Shown piece by piece: positions 22,405 to 31,891 of a DNA stretch of 58,186 bases. The position numbers were made by a program, and so were the translations under genes. The first letter of the stretch is position 1. Each line of letters starts with the position of its first letter. This stretch comes from Streptococcus pseudopneumoniae (GTDB lineage Bacteria; Bacillota; Bacilli; Lactobacillales; Streptococcaceae), in NCBI RefSeq assembly GCF_001068775.1, contig NZ_JWAJ01000123.1, positions 1-58,186 of the forward strand, written 5' to 3'. The notes under the pieces were generated by a model that ran no database searches, had not been told where the DNA came from, and saw only the letters and a program-made list of their open reading frames with translations.

Positions 22405-25236
22405 ATGCAAGATAAGATTGTCATCCATGGGGCACGCGCCCATAATTTAAAAAATATTGACGTGGAAATTCCACGAGACAAGCTAGTTGTGGTGACGGGG
22501 CTGTCGGGTTCGGGCAAATCCAGTCTTGCCTTTGATACTCTTTATGCAGAAGGGCAACGCCGCTATGTAGAGAGTCTATCAGCCTACGCTCGTCAGTTCT
22601 TAGGGAATATGGAAAAACCAGATGTGGATTCTATCGATGGTCTCAGCCCTGCCATTTCCATTGACCAGAAGACGACCAGTAAAAATCCTCGTTCGACGGT
22701 TGGGACAACGACGGAAATCAACGACTATCTCCGTCTCCTCTATGCTCGTGTAGGAACACCCTACTGTATCAACGGACATGGGGCTATCAAGGCTTCGTCT
22801 GTCGAACAGATTGTAGACAAGGTTTTGGAATTGCCAGAGCGTCAGCGTCTGCAGATTTTGGCTCCTGTTATTCGTAAGAAAAAGGGTCAGCATAAGACGC
22901 TGATTGAAAAGATTCAAAAGGATGGTTATGTTCGTGTCCGTGTCGATGGGGAAGTCTATGATGTGACCGAAGTGCCTGAGCTGTCTAAGAGTAAGCAACA
23001 TGATATCGATGTCGTGGTTGACCGTATTGTCATCAAGGAGGGTATTCGTAGTCGTCTCTTTGATTCGATTGAAGCAGCCCTTCGTATCGCAGAAGGTTAT
23101 GTGGTCATCGATACTATGGATGATTCAGAGATGCTCTTTTCAGAACACTATGCTTGTCCAGTTTGCGGCTTTACAGTTCCGGAACTAGAACCTCGTCTTT
23201 TTTCCTTCAATGCTCCGTTTGGTTCTTGTAGTGAGTGTGATGGGTTGGGGATCAAGCTAGAGGTTGATACGGATCTAGTAGTGCCAGATGCTAGTAAGAC
23301 CCTTGGTGAGGGAGCATTGGCACCTTGGAACCCTATCTCTTCTAACTATTATCCAAATATGCTAGAACAAGCCATGACAGCCTTCGGAGTGGACATGGAT
23401 ACTCCTTTTGAGGCCTTGTCAGAGGAGGATAAGAATCTCATTTTCTATGGTTCAGATGGTAAGGAATTCCATTTCCACTATGAGAATGAATTCGGCGGAG
23501 TTCGCGACATCGACATCCCTTTTGAAGGAGTTGTCAATAATATCAAGCGTCGCTATCATGAAACCAATAGCGACTACACCCGCACCCAGATGCGCCTCTA
23601 CATGAATGAGCTGACTTGCGGAACCTGTCACGGTTATCGTCTCAATGATCAGGCCTTGTCTGTCCGTGTGGGTGGCGAGCAAGGGCCACATATCGGAGAA
23701 ATTTCAGATCTGTCTATCGCAGACCACTTGGACTTGGTGAGCCAGCTGACCTTGTCTGAAAATGAAGCGATTATTGCTCGTCCCATTCTCAAGGAAATCA
23801 AGGACCGTTTGACCTTCCTTAATAACGTGGGTCTTAACTATCTGACCCTGTCTCGTTCAGCAGGAACTCTTTCAGGTGGGGAGAGCCAGCGTATTCGTTT
23901 GGCAACCCAGATTGGTTCTAACCTATCTGGCGTCCTTTATATCCTAGATGAGCCGTCCATCGGTCTTCACCAGAGGGACAATGACCGCCTGATTGCCAGT
24001 CTGAAAAAGATGCGTGATTTGGGCAATACTCTCATCGTGGTAGAACACGATGAAGATACCATGCGAGAGGCTGATTATCTGATCGACGTCGGTCCTGGTG
24101 CAGGGGTCTTTGGTGGAGAGATTGTAGCAGCAGGAACGCCCAAGCAAGTGGCTCGCAACAGCAAGTCTATCACAGGTCAGTACTTGTCAGGCAAACGTGC
24201 CATTCCAGTGCCAGAAGAGCGTCGTGTCGGTAATGGTCGTTTTATCGAAGTGACGGGAGCGCGTGAAAACAACCTACAAAATATCACTGCTCGCTTCCCT
24301 CTCGGAAAATTCATTGCGGTGACAGGGGTGTCGGGTTCAGGGAAATCGACCCTAATCAATAGCATCCTCAAAAAAGCTATTGCTCAAAAACTAAATCGCA
24401 ATTCAGACAAACCTGGGAAGTTTAAGACTATTACAGGAATCGAGCATATCGACCGTCTGATAGATATTGACCAAAGTCCAATAGGACGAACACCGAGGTC
24501 TAATCCCGCTACTTATACAGGTGTTTTCGATGACATCCGAGACCTTTTTGCTCAGACAAATGAAGCCAAGATTCGAGGCTACAAGAAGGGTCGTTTCAGT
24601 TTCAACGTTAAGGGTGGTCGCTGTGAAGCCTGCTCAGGTGACGGGATTATCAAGATTGAGATGCACTTCTTGCCAGATGTTTATGTTGCTTGTGAAGTCT
24701 GCCACGGAACCCGTTATAACAGTGAGACCCTAGAAGTTCATTATAAAGAAAAAAATATCTCGCAAGTTTTAGATATGACTGTCAACGATGCGGTGGAATT
24801 CTTCCAACATATTCCCAAGATTCAACGTAAACTTCAGACTATCAAGGATGTGGGACTTGGTTATGTGACATTGGGGCAACCTGCTACCACCCTTTCTGGG
24901 GGAGAAGCTCAGCGTATGAAGCTGGCTAGTGAACTCCACAAACGATCGACAGGAAAATCTTTCTACATTCTGGATGAGCCGACGACAGGTCTTCATACCG
25001 AGGATATCGCTCGCTTGCTCAAGGTTTTGGCTCGCTTTGTCGACGATGGCAATACAGTCCTTGTTATCGAGCACAATCTGGATGTTATCAAAACAGCAGA
25101 CCATATTATCGACTTAGGACCAGAAGGTGGTGTTGGTGGCGGAACCATTATCGCAACAGGAACACCAGAAGAAGTAGCTACTAATGAAGCTAGCTATACA
25201 GGACAGTATTTGAAAGGAAAGTTACATCATGAATAA
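22405..25236 (+). CDS. uvrA: excinuclease ABC subunit A
   Basis: UvrA recognises bulky DNA lesions and loads UvrB in nucleotide excision repair. The 943-aa protein has two ABC ATPase modules. Walker A motifs are [10 protein letters not shown] and [10 protein letters not shown], signatures [12 protein letters not shown] and [12 protein letters not shown], and Walker B motifs [11 protein letters not shown] and [11 protein letters not shown]. Zinc clusters appear as CPVCG with CSECDG, and CEACSGDG with CEVCHG. I choose ATG 22405 ([17 protein letters not shown]); the upstream frame from 22372 overlaps the -10 box. It overlaps pepP by 8 bases. The island ends just before its promoter. Confidence 0.97.
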   Translation: MQDKIVIHGARAHNLKNIDVEIPRDKLVVVTGLSGSGKSSLAFDTLYAEGQRRYVESLSAYARQFLGNMEKPDVDSIDGLSPAISIDQKTTSKNPRSTVGTTTEINDYLRLLYARVGTPYCINGHGAIKASSVEQIVDKVLELPERQRLQILAPVIRKKKGQHKTLIEKIQKDGYVRVRVDGEVYDVTEVPELSKSKQHDIDVVVDRIVIKEGIRSRLFDSIEAALRIAEGYVVIDTMDDSEMLFSEHYACPVCGFTVPELEPRLFSFNAPFGSCSECDGLGIKLEVDTDLVVPDASKTLGEGALAPWNPISSNYYPNMLEQAMTAFGVDMDTPFEALSEEDKNLIFYGSDGKEFHFHYENEFGGVRDIDIPFEGVVNNIKRRYHETNSDYTRTQMRLYMNELTCGTCHGYRLNDQALSVRVGGEQGPHIGEISDLSIADHLDLVSQLTLSENEAIIARPILKEIKDRLTFLNNVGLNYLTLSRSAGTLSGGESQRIRLATQIGSNLSGVLYILDEPSIGLHQRDNDRLIASLKKMRDLGNTLIVVEHDEDTMREADYLIDVGPGAGVFGGEIVAAGTPKQVARNSKSITGQYLSGKRAIPVPEERRVGNGRFIEVTGARENNLQNITARFPLGKFIAVTGVSGSGKSTLINSILKKAIAQKLNRNSDKPGKFKTITGIEHIDRLIDIDQSPIGRTPRSNPATYTGVFDDIRDLFAQTNEAKIRGYKKGRFSFNVKGGRCEACSGDGIIKIEMHFLPDVYVACEVCHGTRYNSETLEVHYKEKNISQVLDMTVNDAVEFFQHIPKIQRKLQTIKDVGLGYVTLGQPATTLSGGEAQRMKLASELHKRSTGKSFYILDEPTTGLHTEDIARLLKVLARFVDDGNTVLVIEHNLDVIKTADHIIDLGPEGGVGGGTIIATGTPEEVATNEASYTGQYLKGKLHHE

Positions 25237-26290
25237 ACGTGTGCAAGCATTTTTAGATAAAATGGAAGAAAAAGAATTAGATGGAATCATTATCAACAAC
25301 CTTAAAAATGTCTACTATTTGACAGGTTTTTGGGGTTCAAATGGTACGGTCTTTATCAGTCGTGGCCGTCAAATTTTGGTGACGGATGCCCGCTATATCA
25401 TCGCTGCTAAGCAAGAAGTTACTGGTTTTGAGATTTTTGCAGAGCGTGACGAGTTGGCTACTATCGCAAAAATTGCGAAAGACATGGGTCTTTCTCGTAT
25501 CGGGTTTGAAGACGAAATCTCGGTTTCTTATTACCACCGCATGCAAGCCGCTTTTGAAGGTTTGGAACTAGTTCCACAAACTCAGTTTGTTGAAGCGCTT
25601 CGTATGATAAAGGACGAGACAGAGATTGCGACTATTCGTAAGGCTTGTTCAATATCAGACCAAGCTTTCCACGATGCACTTGAATTTATCAAGCCAGGGA
25701 AGACTGAGATTGAAATTGCCAACTTCCTTGATTTCCGTATGCGTGAATTAGGAGCGGCAGGTTTGTCTTTTGACACAATCTTAGCGAGTGGCATCAACTC
25801 TTCTAAACCCCATGCTCACCCAATGCACAAGCCAGTAGAACTAGGCGAAGCTATCACTATGGACTTTGGGTGCCTTTACGAGCATTATGTGAGTGACATG
25901 ACAAGAACTATCTACCTCGGTCATGTCAGCGACGAGCAGGCAGAGATTTACAATACAGTTCTAAAAGCCAACCAAGCTCTGATTGACCAAGCTAAGGATG
26001 GCTTAGGTTGCCGTGACTTTGATAAAATCCCTCGTGATATTATTGTGGAAGCAGGTTATGGACAATACTTTACACACGGTATTGGACATGGTATCGGGCT
26101 TGATATCCACGAAGAACCTTACTTCAGTCAAACTTCAAAAGAAGTTATCAAAACTGGTATGGTCTTGACTGATGAACCGGGTATTTATATTGAAGGTAAA
26201 TACGGGGTTCGTATTGAAGACGACATCCTGATTACAGATACCGGTTGTGAGTTATTAACCCTTGCTCCAAAAGAATTGATTGTGATCTAA
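25229..26290 (+). CDS. pepP: M24 Xaa-Pro peptidase
   Basis: A 353-aa cytoplasmic metallopeptidase that cleaves N-terminal residues before proline, or Xaa-Pro dipeptides. The N-terminal creatinase-like domain covers about 1-125. The M24 pita-bread domain has metal ligands in [18 protein letters not shown] (two Asp), [13 protein letters not shown] (His), [11 protein letters not shown] (Glu) and VRIEDDILI (Glu). PepP and PepQ are close at this size, so the symbol is a best guess. It overlaps uvrA and shares its transcript, an arrangement common in streptococci. Confidence 0.88.
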   Translation: MNKRVQAFLDKMEEKELDGIIINNLKNVYYLTGFWGSNGTVFISRGRQILVTDARYIIAAKQEVTGFEIFAERDELATIAKIAKDMGLSRIGFEDEISVSYYHRMQAAFEGLELVPQTQFVEALRMIKDETEIATIRKACSISDQAFHDALEFIKPGKTEIEIANFLDFRMRELGAAGLSFDTILASGINSSKPHAHPMHKPVELGEAITMDFGCLYEHYVSDMTRTIYLGHVSDEQAEIYNTVLKANQALIDQAKDGLGCRDFDKIPRDIIVEAGYGQYFTHGIGHGIGLDIHEEPYFSQTSKEVIKTGMVLTDEPGIYIEGKYGVRIEDDILITDTGCELLTLAPKELIVI

Positions 26291-26307
26291 GAAAATGAGA
26301 TAAATCG

Positions 26308-26336
26308 TTGACTTTTATTAGTTAAAGGTTTATACT
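26308..26336 (+). promoter_or_regulatory. mgtA promoter
   Basis: TTGACT (26308-26313), 17 bases, TATACT (26331-26336). The transcript would begin near 26343, at the start of the M-box-like leader. Confidence 0.8.
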
Positions 26337-26340
26337 GAAA

Positions 26341-26475
26341 GGCGAAAACGGTAGGTGAGGCTACCATAGGGATACGGATGACTACCGCAAAGCAGTGGAG
26401 ACACTACTCGTTGGTCAACAGTCCTGGTCGCGAAGGTCAAGACTAAGATCATTACATCGCCCTATGGAGTTAAAG
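26341..26475 (+). promoter_or_regulatory. M-box (ykoK-type) magnesium riboswitch
   Basis: The hallmark blocks TAGGTGAGGCT (26352-26362) and GGTCAACAG (26412-26420) appear in the right order and spacing. CCATAGGG (about 26363-26370) can pair with CCCTATGG (about 26460-26467). The family senses magnesium and represses transport genes when it is abundant. The gene served, mgtA, and a terminator just downstream fit. It is not the yybP-ykoY manganese type. Confidence 0.8.
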
Positions 26476-26506
26476 CTTGAACGAAAACAGATCATAAGTT
26501 TTTTAG

Positions 26507-26533
26507 TCCTGCCATTTTATGGCAGGATTTTCT
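26507..26533 (+). terminator. M-box expression-platform terminator
   Basis: TCCTGCCA (26507-26514) pairs with TGGCAGGA (26520-26527), followed by TTTTCT. It lies after the riboswitch core and before the leader ORF, so it can cut off the message when magnesium is bound. Confidence 0.75.
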
Positions 26534-26564
26534 GCTGTTTTAGAACAAAGAAAGGAGACAAACG

Positions 26565-26636
26565 ATGCAAATTGACGATCATCCAGAACCGCACATACAC
26601 AGCCAATCGCTGATTTGTGTCGTTTTGTCCTTATAA
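26565..26636 (+). CDS. mgtA leader peptide (23 aa)
   Basis: AAAGGAG at about 26551-26557 precedes ATG 26565; the frame ends TAA 26634-26636. The peptide begins MQIDDHPEPHIHSQSLI, with acidic and proline residues packed at the N-terminus. This recalls enterobacterial MgtL, whose Asp/Glu-Pro-rich start destabilises ribosomes at low magnesium. The sequence itself is unrelated. Its codons cover the left arm of the following hairpin (26594-26611), and the right arm begins directly after its stop codon. Translation of the ORF would thus control folding of the mgtA ribosome-site region. No homologue is known to me. Confidence 0.6.
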   Translation: MQIDDHPEPHIHSQSLICVVLSL

Positions 26637-26682
26637 AGCGATTGGTTTCTGTGTATGAAATTATCATTCATACAGATAGGAG
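26594..26682 (+). promoter_or_regulatory. mutually exclusive hairpins before mgtA
   Basis: Hairpin A: CATACACAG-CCAATCGCT (26594-26611) pairs with AGCGATTGG and CTGTGTATG (26637-26645 and 26649-26657), with a 3-base bulge. Hairpin B: TGTATGAA (26652-26659) pairs with TTCATACA (26667-26674), ending three bases before the mgtA AGGAG (26678-26682). The two share bases 26652-26657 and cannot coexist. A ribosome on the leader ORF would melt A and allow B. Confidence 0.7.
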
Positions 26683-26688
26683 AAACCA

Positions 26689-29349
26689 ATGAAAACTACA
26701 AAAGAAAGACTAGCAGCAGCTATTCAAACCCCATTAAAAGATAGTCTAGCTTTTTACCATACAAGTCTAAAAGGCTTAGACCAAGAACAAGTCGAAGAAA
26801 ACCGTGACCTGTATGGTGAAAACACCATTACCAAGGGTCAAGAGGATTCCATCTTTAAGAAGATTTATGAGTCCATTATCAATCCTTTCACAATCATTTT
26901 GCTTGTGATTGCCTTTATTTCTCTCGTTACAAACGTTTGGCTTGCCAAACCTGGCCAAGAGGACCCAACTACCTCTATCATTATTGTTGTCTTAGTCTTG
27001 ATATCAGGAGGCATCCGTTTTGTCCAAGAGTTACGGAGCGACAAGGCGACAACCAATCTTTCAAAAATGATTGTCAACACGGCAACTGTCATTCGTGATG
27101 GTCTGGAACAAGAGTTGCCAATCGATGAGTTAGTTGTGGGAGACCTCGTGAAATTGAGTGCTGGAGATATGATCCCAGCTGATATTATCTTATTTGAATC
27201 CCGTGACTTTTTCGTTCAACAGTCAGGTTTGACTGGAGAAAGTGATGCAGTCGAAAAACTTGCTTTAAATAAAGCGACTAGTCAAGATGTAGATAGCCTC
27301 TTAGAAGCAGAATCTTTGGCATTCATGGGGACAAACGTTATCTCAGGAAGTGCTACAGCTATGGTCCTAGCAGTTGGGGATGACACCATGATGGGAGCCA
27401 TCGAGCAAACTCTCAACACCTATGATGAGCCAACTTCTTTTGAACGTGAAATGAACAGTATTTCTTGGCTCTTGATCCGCTTGATGCTTGTCATGGTTCC
27501 GATTGTGTTTTTTGCAAATGGTTTAACCGATGGAGACTGGCTAGAGGCTGGAGTATTTGCCTTGAGCGTGGGTGTCGGACTGACACCAGAAATGCTTCCG
27601 ATGATTATTACAGCCAGCTTAGCAAAAGGTTCCATTATCATGGCCAAGGAAAAGGTAGTCATCAAAAAACTAAATGCTATCCAAGACTTAGGAGCAATCG
27701 ATATCCTTTGTACGGATAAAACTGGAACTCTAACGCAAGATGAGATTGTCTTAGAATATCCCTTGGATATCCATGGTGATTTGGATATGGCGGTCTTAAG
27801 AAGAGCTTATCTAAATTCACATTTCCAAACAGGTTTGAAAAACTTGATGGACCGTGCCATTATCAGTAGAACTGAAAAAGAAGTTAAGGAACACGCTATC
27901 CTACAAAATCTAGACACCAGCTTCCAAAAAATCGACGAACTACCATTTGATTTTGAACGTAGACGCATGAGTGTTATCGTCAAAGATGATAGCAATGTTG
28001 TTAGTATGGTGACCAAAGGCGCTTTAGAAGAAATGTTGAACATTTCGACACATGTGGAATATCGTGGAGAAATAATCCCTATTACGGAAGGTATTCGCCA
28101 AGAAGTACTGGCAGAAGTTGGTCAATTAAACCGTCAAGGCTTGCGTGTCTTAGGTGTTGGCTACAAATCAGGTTTACGTGAAGACTATGCCTATGCTGTG
28201 GATGATGAAAGTGATATGATCCTTACGGGTTACCTTGCCTTCTTGGATCCACCAAAACCATCTGCAGCACCCGCTATCCAAGTCCTACTTGAGCATGGTG
28301 TCAGAACAAAGATTTTAACTGGGGATAATGAAAAAGTAACCCAGGCCATCTGTGAAAAGGTTGGTTTGGATGTTGAGCAGATGCTTTTGGGAGCTGATAT
28401 TGACCAAATGACAGACCAAGAGTTGGCAGAAGCGGTTGAAAGTGTAACAGTCTTTGCCAAATTGTCTCCTGACCAAAAAGCGCGTATCATTCTACAGTTA
28501 AAGAGAAATGGTCACGGTGTTGGTTATATGGGAGATGGTATTAACGATGCCCCATCCATGAAGGTGGCAGATGTCGGTATTTCTGTAGATACAGCAGTCG
28601 ATATCGCCAAGGAAACAGCGGATGTTATCTTGCTAGACAAGGATCTCATGGTTCTTGAAACTGGTATCGTTGAGGGCCGTAAGGTCTACGCCAACATGAC
28701 CAAATATATTAAGATGACCGTTAGTTCAAACTTTGGGAATATCTTCTCACTCCTTGTTGCGAGTATCTTCTTGCCATTTTTACCAATGGCCCCTGTTCAT
28801 CTCATTGTCCTAAACCTAGTCTACGATTTATCTTGTGTGGCATTGCCATTTGATAATGTGGATCAAGATTTCCTCAAACAACCCCATACATGGGAAGCAA
28901 AATCCATTACGCGATTTATGGTTTGGATGGGACCAATCTCATCTGTTTTTGATATTTTGACCTTTATCTTCCTCTACTTTATCATTGTTCCTTTGGTGAC
29001 TGGCCATCATTATGTTCATGGGTCAGAATCTGCCCTTCAGTTTATTATCTTGTTCCAAACAGGATGGTTCATCGAATCTATGTGGTCTCAAACCATGGTC
29101 ATCCATATGCTTCGTACAGCAAAAGTTCCTTTTGTACAAAGCAGACCAGCTTGGCTTGTGATTTTGATGACACTGGTTGCAGCCTTTTTCGTAACCAGTC
29201 TACCTTATGGACCGCTAGTAAATATCCTTCGTCTAGCACCCTTAGGACTTCCTTACTTCTTGTTCTTAATCTGTATTATTTTCTTGTATATGTTTAGCGT
29301 TACAGTTATTAAGGAGTTTTACATTAAGAAGTATAAAGAATGGTTATAG
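26689..29349 (+). CDS. mgtA: MgtA-type magnesium-transporting P-type ATPase
   Basis: An 886-aa P3B ATPase that imports magnesium. Motifs in order: SGLTGESDAV (actuator TGES), GVGLTPEMLPMI (the membrane ion site typical of MgtA/MgtB), DKTGTLTQDE (phosphorylated Asp), TKGALEE (nucleotide binding), LTGDN and MGDGINDAP (phosphorylation hinge). About ten transmembrane helices; the cytoplasmic N-terminus is basic-acidic mixed. AGGAG lies 6 bases before ATG. It is monocistronic, controlled by the M-box, the leader ORF and the hairpins upstream. The leader and the GLTPEMLP motif argue for magnesium rather than calcium. Confidence 0.93.
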   Translation: MKTTKERLAAAIQTPLKDSLAFYHTSLKGLDQEQVEENRDLYGENTITKGQEDSIFKKIYESIINPFTIILLVIAFISLVTNVWLAKPGQEDPTTSIIIVVLVLISGGIRFVQELRSDKATTNLSKMIVNTATVIRDGLEQELPIDELVVGDLVKLSAGDMIPADIILFESRDFFVQQSGLTGESDAVEKLALNKATSQDVDSLLEAESLAFMGTNVISGSATAMVLAVGDDTMMGAIEQTLNTYDEPTSFEREMNSISWLLIRLMLVMVPIVFFANGLTDGDWLEAGVFALSVGVGLTPEMLPMIITASLAKGSIIMAKEKVVIKKLNAIQDLGAIDILCTDKTGTLTQDEIVLEYPLDIHGDLDMAVLRRAYLNSHFQTGLKNLMDRAIISRTEKEVKEHAILQNLDTSFQKIDELPFDFERRRMSVIVKDDSNVVSMVTKGALEEMLNISTHVEYRGEIIPITEGIRQEVLAEVGQLNRQGLRVLGVGYKSGLREDYAYAVDDESDMILTGYLAFLDPPKPSAAPAIQVLLEHGVRTKILTGDNEKVTQAICEKVGLDVEQMLLGADIDQMTDQELAEAVESVTVFAKLSPDQKARIILQLKRNGHGVGYMGDGINDAPSMKVADVGISVDTAVDIAKETADVILLDKDLMVLETGIVEGRKVYANMTKYIKMTVSSNFGNIFSLLVASIFLPFLPMAPVHLIVLNLVYDLSCVALPFDNVDQDFLKQPHTWEAKSITRFMVWMGPISSVFDILTFIFLYFIIVPLVTGHHYVHGSESALQFIILFQTGWFIESMWSQTMVIHMLRTAKVPFVQSRPAWLVILMTLVAAFFVTSLPYGPLVNILRLAPLGLPYFLFLICIIFLYMFSVTVIKEFYIKKYKEWL

Positions 29350-29437
29350 TTCGTATTTTGTCAAGAAAAAAGTTCAAAAATTGCCAAAAAAGTTAAAATT
29401 TTTTAAAAATAGGTCGCAAGTCCGATGTTTTTTATGG

Positions 29438-29443
29438 TATAAT
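29438..29443 (+). promoter_or_regulatory. spx -10 box
   Basis: Extended -10 TATGG-TATAAT in the 135-base gap after mgtA. No good -35. It serves the spx gene 41 bases downstream. Confidence 0.6.
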
Positions 29444-29484
29444 AGTCTAAACTGATAGTAACATGTAGCGAAAGGGGTAGGTAC

Positions 29485-29883
29485 ATGATTAAAATTTATA
29501 CAGTCTCAAGTTGTACTAGCTGTAAAAAAGCGAAGACCTGGCTCAATGCCCACCAGTTAAGTTATAAAGAACAAAACCTTGGTAAGGAAGGAATTTCGAG
29601 AGAAGAACTACTTGATATTTTGACAAAAACAGACAATGGAATTGCAAGTATCGTATCATCGAAAAATCGTTATGCAAAGGCCCTTGGTGTTGATATCGAA
29701 GATTTGAGTGTGAATGAAGTGCTCAACCTGATTATGGAAACACCACGTATCTTGAAAAGTCCGATTCTTGTAGATGAAAAACGTCTACAAGTCGGCTATA
29801 AAGAAGACGATATCCGTGCCTTTTTGCCACGCTCTGTCCGTAATGTGGAAAATGCAGAAGCGCGTTTACGTGCGGCTCTATAA
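29485..29883 (+). CDS. spx: Spx/ArsC-family transcriptional regulator
   Basis: A 132-aa protein of the Spx family, which binds the RNA polymerase alpha C-terminal domain and redirects transcription under thiol stress. It starts MIKIYTVSSCTSCKKAKTWL with the redox CxxC (CTSC, residues 10-13). It contains the conserved RILKSPILVDEKRLQVGYKEDDIRAFLPR block near 85-115. Streptococci carry two Spx paralogues; which one this is cannot be decided here. It is followed by a hairpin that may partly terminate it before the lipoprotein gene. Confidence 0.92.
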   Translation: MIKIYTVSSCTSCKKAKTWLNAHQLSYKEQNLGKEGISREELLDILTKTDNGIASIVSSKNRYAKALGVDIEDLSVNEVLNLIMETPRILKSPILVDEKRLQVGYKEDDIRAFLPRSVRNVENAEARLRAAL

Positions 29884-29889
29884 AACATC

Positions 29890-29914
29890 AAGGCTGGGAG
29901 TGACTCCTGGCCTT
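29890..29914 (+). terminator. spx terminator
   Basis: AAGGC-tg-GGAG-tga-CTCC-tg-GCCTT followed by a short CT-rich tract. The weak T-run suggests partial readthrough into the lipoprotein gene. Confidence 0.55.
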
Positions 29915-29949
29915 CTCTAATATTTAAATTGGATAACATGTGAGGATTT

Positions 29950-30522
29950 ATGAAAAAGTTAGTCATCGGAACATTCGCAGCACTATTTTTGCTCGTTGGA
30001 TGTGGTCAGAAAAAAGAAACAGCAGCTTCAACTACTGAGAGTTCTCAGGAAGCTCTACAGTCTACCTTGCCCGTATTAGAAAATGCAACCAAGAATACAG
30101 TTGTTACTAAGACCTTGGTTTTGCCAGCTGATGAGAGTGGAGCACAGCAAACTCAAATCATTACTTACAAAGGCAATCAATTTTTAAGCTTGACCATTCA
30201 GCAGAAACGTCCTGTATCAGAAGATTTAAAAAATTATATTTCTGAACGTGGATTAGACGAAGCTAAAAAAGCTCTTAAAGAAGCTGAGGACAAGGATGAA
30301 TCTGTGCAGGCAGCTCGAAAAATTTCAGGCTTTACCATTGAAACGACTCTTTTAAATGAGAAAGAAATGGAAACCAAGACTAGCTATGATTTCCAAACAC
30401 TGGATCTCAAAAAAGCAAGTGAAAACGAATACTTGAAGAATGTTGGACTGGAAAATCTATTGAAAAACGAACCAGAGGACTATATTGCTAATCGTGTTGC
30501 AAATGGGGCAACAGTCCAGTAA
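29950..30522 (+). CDS. lipoprotein, DUF1307/YehR-like
   Basis: A 190-aa exported lipoprotein. The signal sequence MKKLVIGTFAALFLLVGCGQ has the lipobox LVGC (lipidated Cys near 18). A Ser/Thr/Glu linker follows. The folded part (about 45-185: KTLVLPADESGAQQTQIITY) fits the DUF1307/YehR family of unknown function. It is located between spx and ireB, as in relatives. It is tethered outside the membrane. Confidence 0.8.
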   Translation: MKKLVIGTFAALFLLVGCGQKKETAASTTESSQEALQSTLPVLENATKNTVVTKTLVLPADESGAQQTQIITYKGNQFLSLTIQQKRPVSEDLKNYISERGLDEAKKALKEAEDKDESVQAARKISGFTIETTLLNEKEMETKTSYDFQTLDLKKASENEYLKNVGLENLLKNEPEDYIANRVANGATVQ

Positions 30523-30618
30523 AAAGTCAGAGAAAATCAGCAGAATCAGACTGTGTGATTTGTAGAACGACCGCGAATGTGCTATAATAGTACTATTCTA
30601 AGGAAAGAGGGTGTTAGA

Positions 30619-30885
30619 ATGGGATTTACTGAAGAAACCGTACGTTTTAAATTGGACGATTCCAATAAAAAAGAAATCAGTGAAACATTGACAGATGTCT
30701 ATGCTTCTTTGAATGAAAAGGGCTATAACCCTATTAACCAGATCGTGGGCTATGTTCTCAGTGGAGACCCAGCTTACGTTCCTCGTTATAACAATGCACG
30801 AAATCAAATCCGTAAGTATGAGCGAGATGAAATCGTTGAAGAACTGGTTCGCTACTACCTTAAAGGACAAGGAGTCGATCTATAA
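30619..30885 (+). CDS. ireB: IreB-family regulatory phosphoprotein (DUF965)
   Basis: An 88-aa cytoplasmic protein, [20 protein letters not shown] onward, with the family's conserved [20 protein letters not shown] and [16 protein letters not shown] blocks. In enterococci IreB is phosphorylated by the Ser/Thr kinase IreK and affects cephalosporin resistance; the streptococcal kinase StkP is the likely partner. I start at ATG 30619, after AAAGAGGGTG, not at the upstream in-frame ATG. It is 3 bases before ruvX, with a good -10 (TATAAT, about 30591) upstream. Confidence 0.9.
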   Translation: MGFTEETVRFKLDDSNKKEISETLTDVYASLNEKGYNPINQIVGYVLSGDPAYVPRYNNARNQIRKYERDEIVEELVRYYLKGQGVDL

Positions 30886-30888
30886 TCT

Positions 30889-31308
30889 ATGAGAATTATG
30901 GGATTGGACGTTGGCTCCAAAACGGTAGGAGTAGCGATTAGCGACCCGTTAGGTTTTACGGCACAAGGACTTGAAATCATCCAAATCAATGAAGAACAAG
31001 GTCAGTTTGGTTTTGATAGACTTGAGGAGTTGGTTGATACATACAAGGTGGAGCAGTTTGTTGTCGGTTTGCCTAAAAACATGAACAACACAAGTGGCCC
31101 ACGGGTGGAAGCTAGCCAGGCATATGGCGAGAAGTTGGTAGAGCTCTTTGGCTTACCGGTAGATTATCAAGATGAACGCTTGACTACGGTTGCTGCTGAG
31201 CGTATGTTGATTGAGCAAGCAGATATTAGTCGCAATAAGCGTAAAAAAGTTATTGATAAATTAGCTGCTCAATTGATTTTGCAAAATTATTTAGATAGAA
31301 AATTTTAA
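30889..31308 (+). CDS. ruvX: Holliday junction resolvase-like RNase H fold protein RuvX/YqgF
   Basis: A 139-aa protein with an RNase H-like fold: [20 protein letters not shown] (catalytic Asp near 7), [15 protein letters not shown] (about 62-76), and [14 protein letters not shown]. This matches YqgF/RuvX, an essential or important nuclease acting in rRNA processing or junction resolution. The operon ireB-ruvX-DUF1292 is conserved in streptococci and other Firmicutes. Spacing to ireB is 3 bases; GAGGAG leads to the next gene. Confidence 0.93.
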   Translation: MRIMGLDVGSKTVGVAISDPLGFTAQGLEIIQINEEQGQFGFDRLEELVDTYKVEQFVVGLPKNMNNTSGPRVEASQAYGEKLVELFGLPVDYQDERLTTVAAERMLIEQADISRNKRKKVIDKLAAQLILQNYLDRKF

Positions 31309-31323
31309 GACAGAGGAGAAACT

Positions 31324-31629
31324 ATGTCACACGATCACAACCACGATCACGAAGAACGTGAACTTATTACACTTGTAGATGAGCAAGGAAACGAAACTTT
31401 ATTTGAAATCCTTTTGACTATTGACGGAAAAGAAGAATTTGGTAAAAATTATGTTCTTCTTGTACCAGTTAACGCAGAAGAAGATGAAAACGGCGAAGTT
31501 GAAATCCAAGCTTACTCATTCATCGAAAATGAAGATGGAACAGAAGGCGAATTGCAACCAATCCCTGAAGATTCAGAAGATGAATGGAATATGATTGAAG
31601 AAGTCTTCAACAGCTTTATGGAGGAGTAA
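31324..31629 (+). CDS. DUF1292 protein
   Basis: A 101-aa, very acidic cytoplasmic protein starting [20 protein letters not shown]. The His-rich start is typical of streptococcal members. The core ([20 protein letters not shown], then VLLVP and [16 protein letters not shown]) fits DUF1292, of unknown function and usually next to ruvX. A clear hairpin with T-run starts right at its stop codon. Confidence 0.88.
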   Translation: MSHDHNHDHEERELITLVDEQGNETLFEILLTIDGKEEFGKNYVLLVPVNAEEDENGEVEIQAYSFIENEDGTEGELQPIPEDSEDEWNMIEEVFNSFMEE

Positions 31630-31822
31630 AAACATCCAGTGGATGTTTTTAGCCTGACGCTAAAAATAAAAACCGTCAGTAAGTTCGGGGGATGTTTTTA
31701 GCCCAGCTCCTTGAATTAAGAGAGAGCTGGTAAGTTTGGGAGACTGTATCAGCCCTGCTTCTAGAAAGAAGAAAAAGCAGGAACGTCCAGTGGACGTTTT
31801 TAGCCTGACGCTAAAAATAAAA
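31629..31822 (+). repeat. duplicated terminator cassette
   Basis: AACATCC-agt-GGATGTTTTT (about 31631-31650) terminates the DUF1292 transcript. A 36-base block starting CCAGTGGATGTTTTTAGCC (31636-31671) recurs at 31787-31822 with one changed base. Between them lie hairpins CCAGCTC/GAGCTGG (about 31703-31731) and CCTGCTT/AAGCAGG (about 31755-31781). The region does not encode protein. Confidence 0.7.
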
Positions 31823-31848
31823 TTTAGCTAGTATCTAGCAAAATGAGT

Positions 31849-31875
31849 AAAAAGCGAAGAGAATCTTCGCTTTTT
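31849..31875 (+). terminator. hairpin terminator before folC
   Basis: AAAAAGCGAAGA-gaa-TCTTCGCTTTTTT, 16 bases before the folC start. So folC needs readthrough or a promoter close by; GGAG lies in the tail. Confidence 0.8.
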
Positions 31876-31891
31876 TGTTAAGGAGATAAGC

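Noticed and set aside
26341-26475. yybP-ykoY manganese riboswitch
   Set aside because: The blocks GGTGAGGCT and GGTCAACAG, in order, fit the M-box; the gene served is a magnesium-type ATPase.
26577-26657. Hairpin before mgtA as a simple terminator
   Set aside because: The right arm is followed by AAATTATC, not a T-run, and its bases are reused by hairpin B at the ribosome site.
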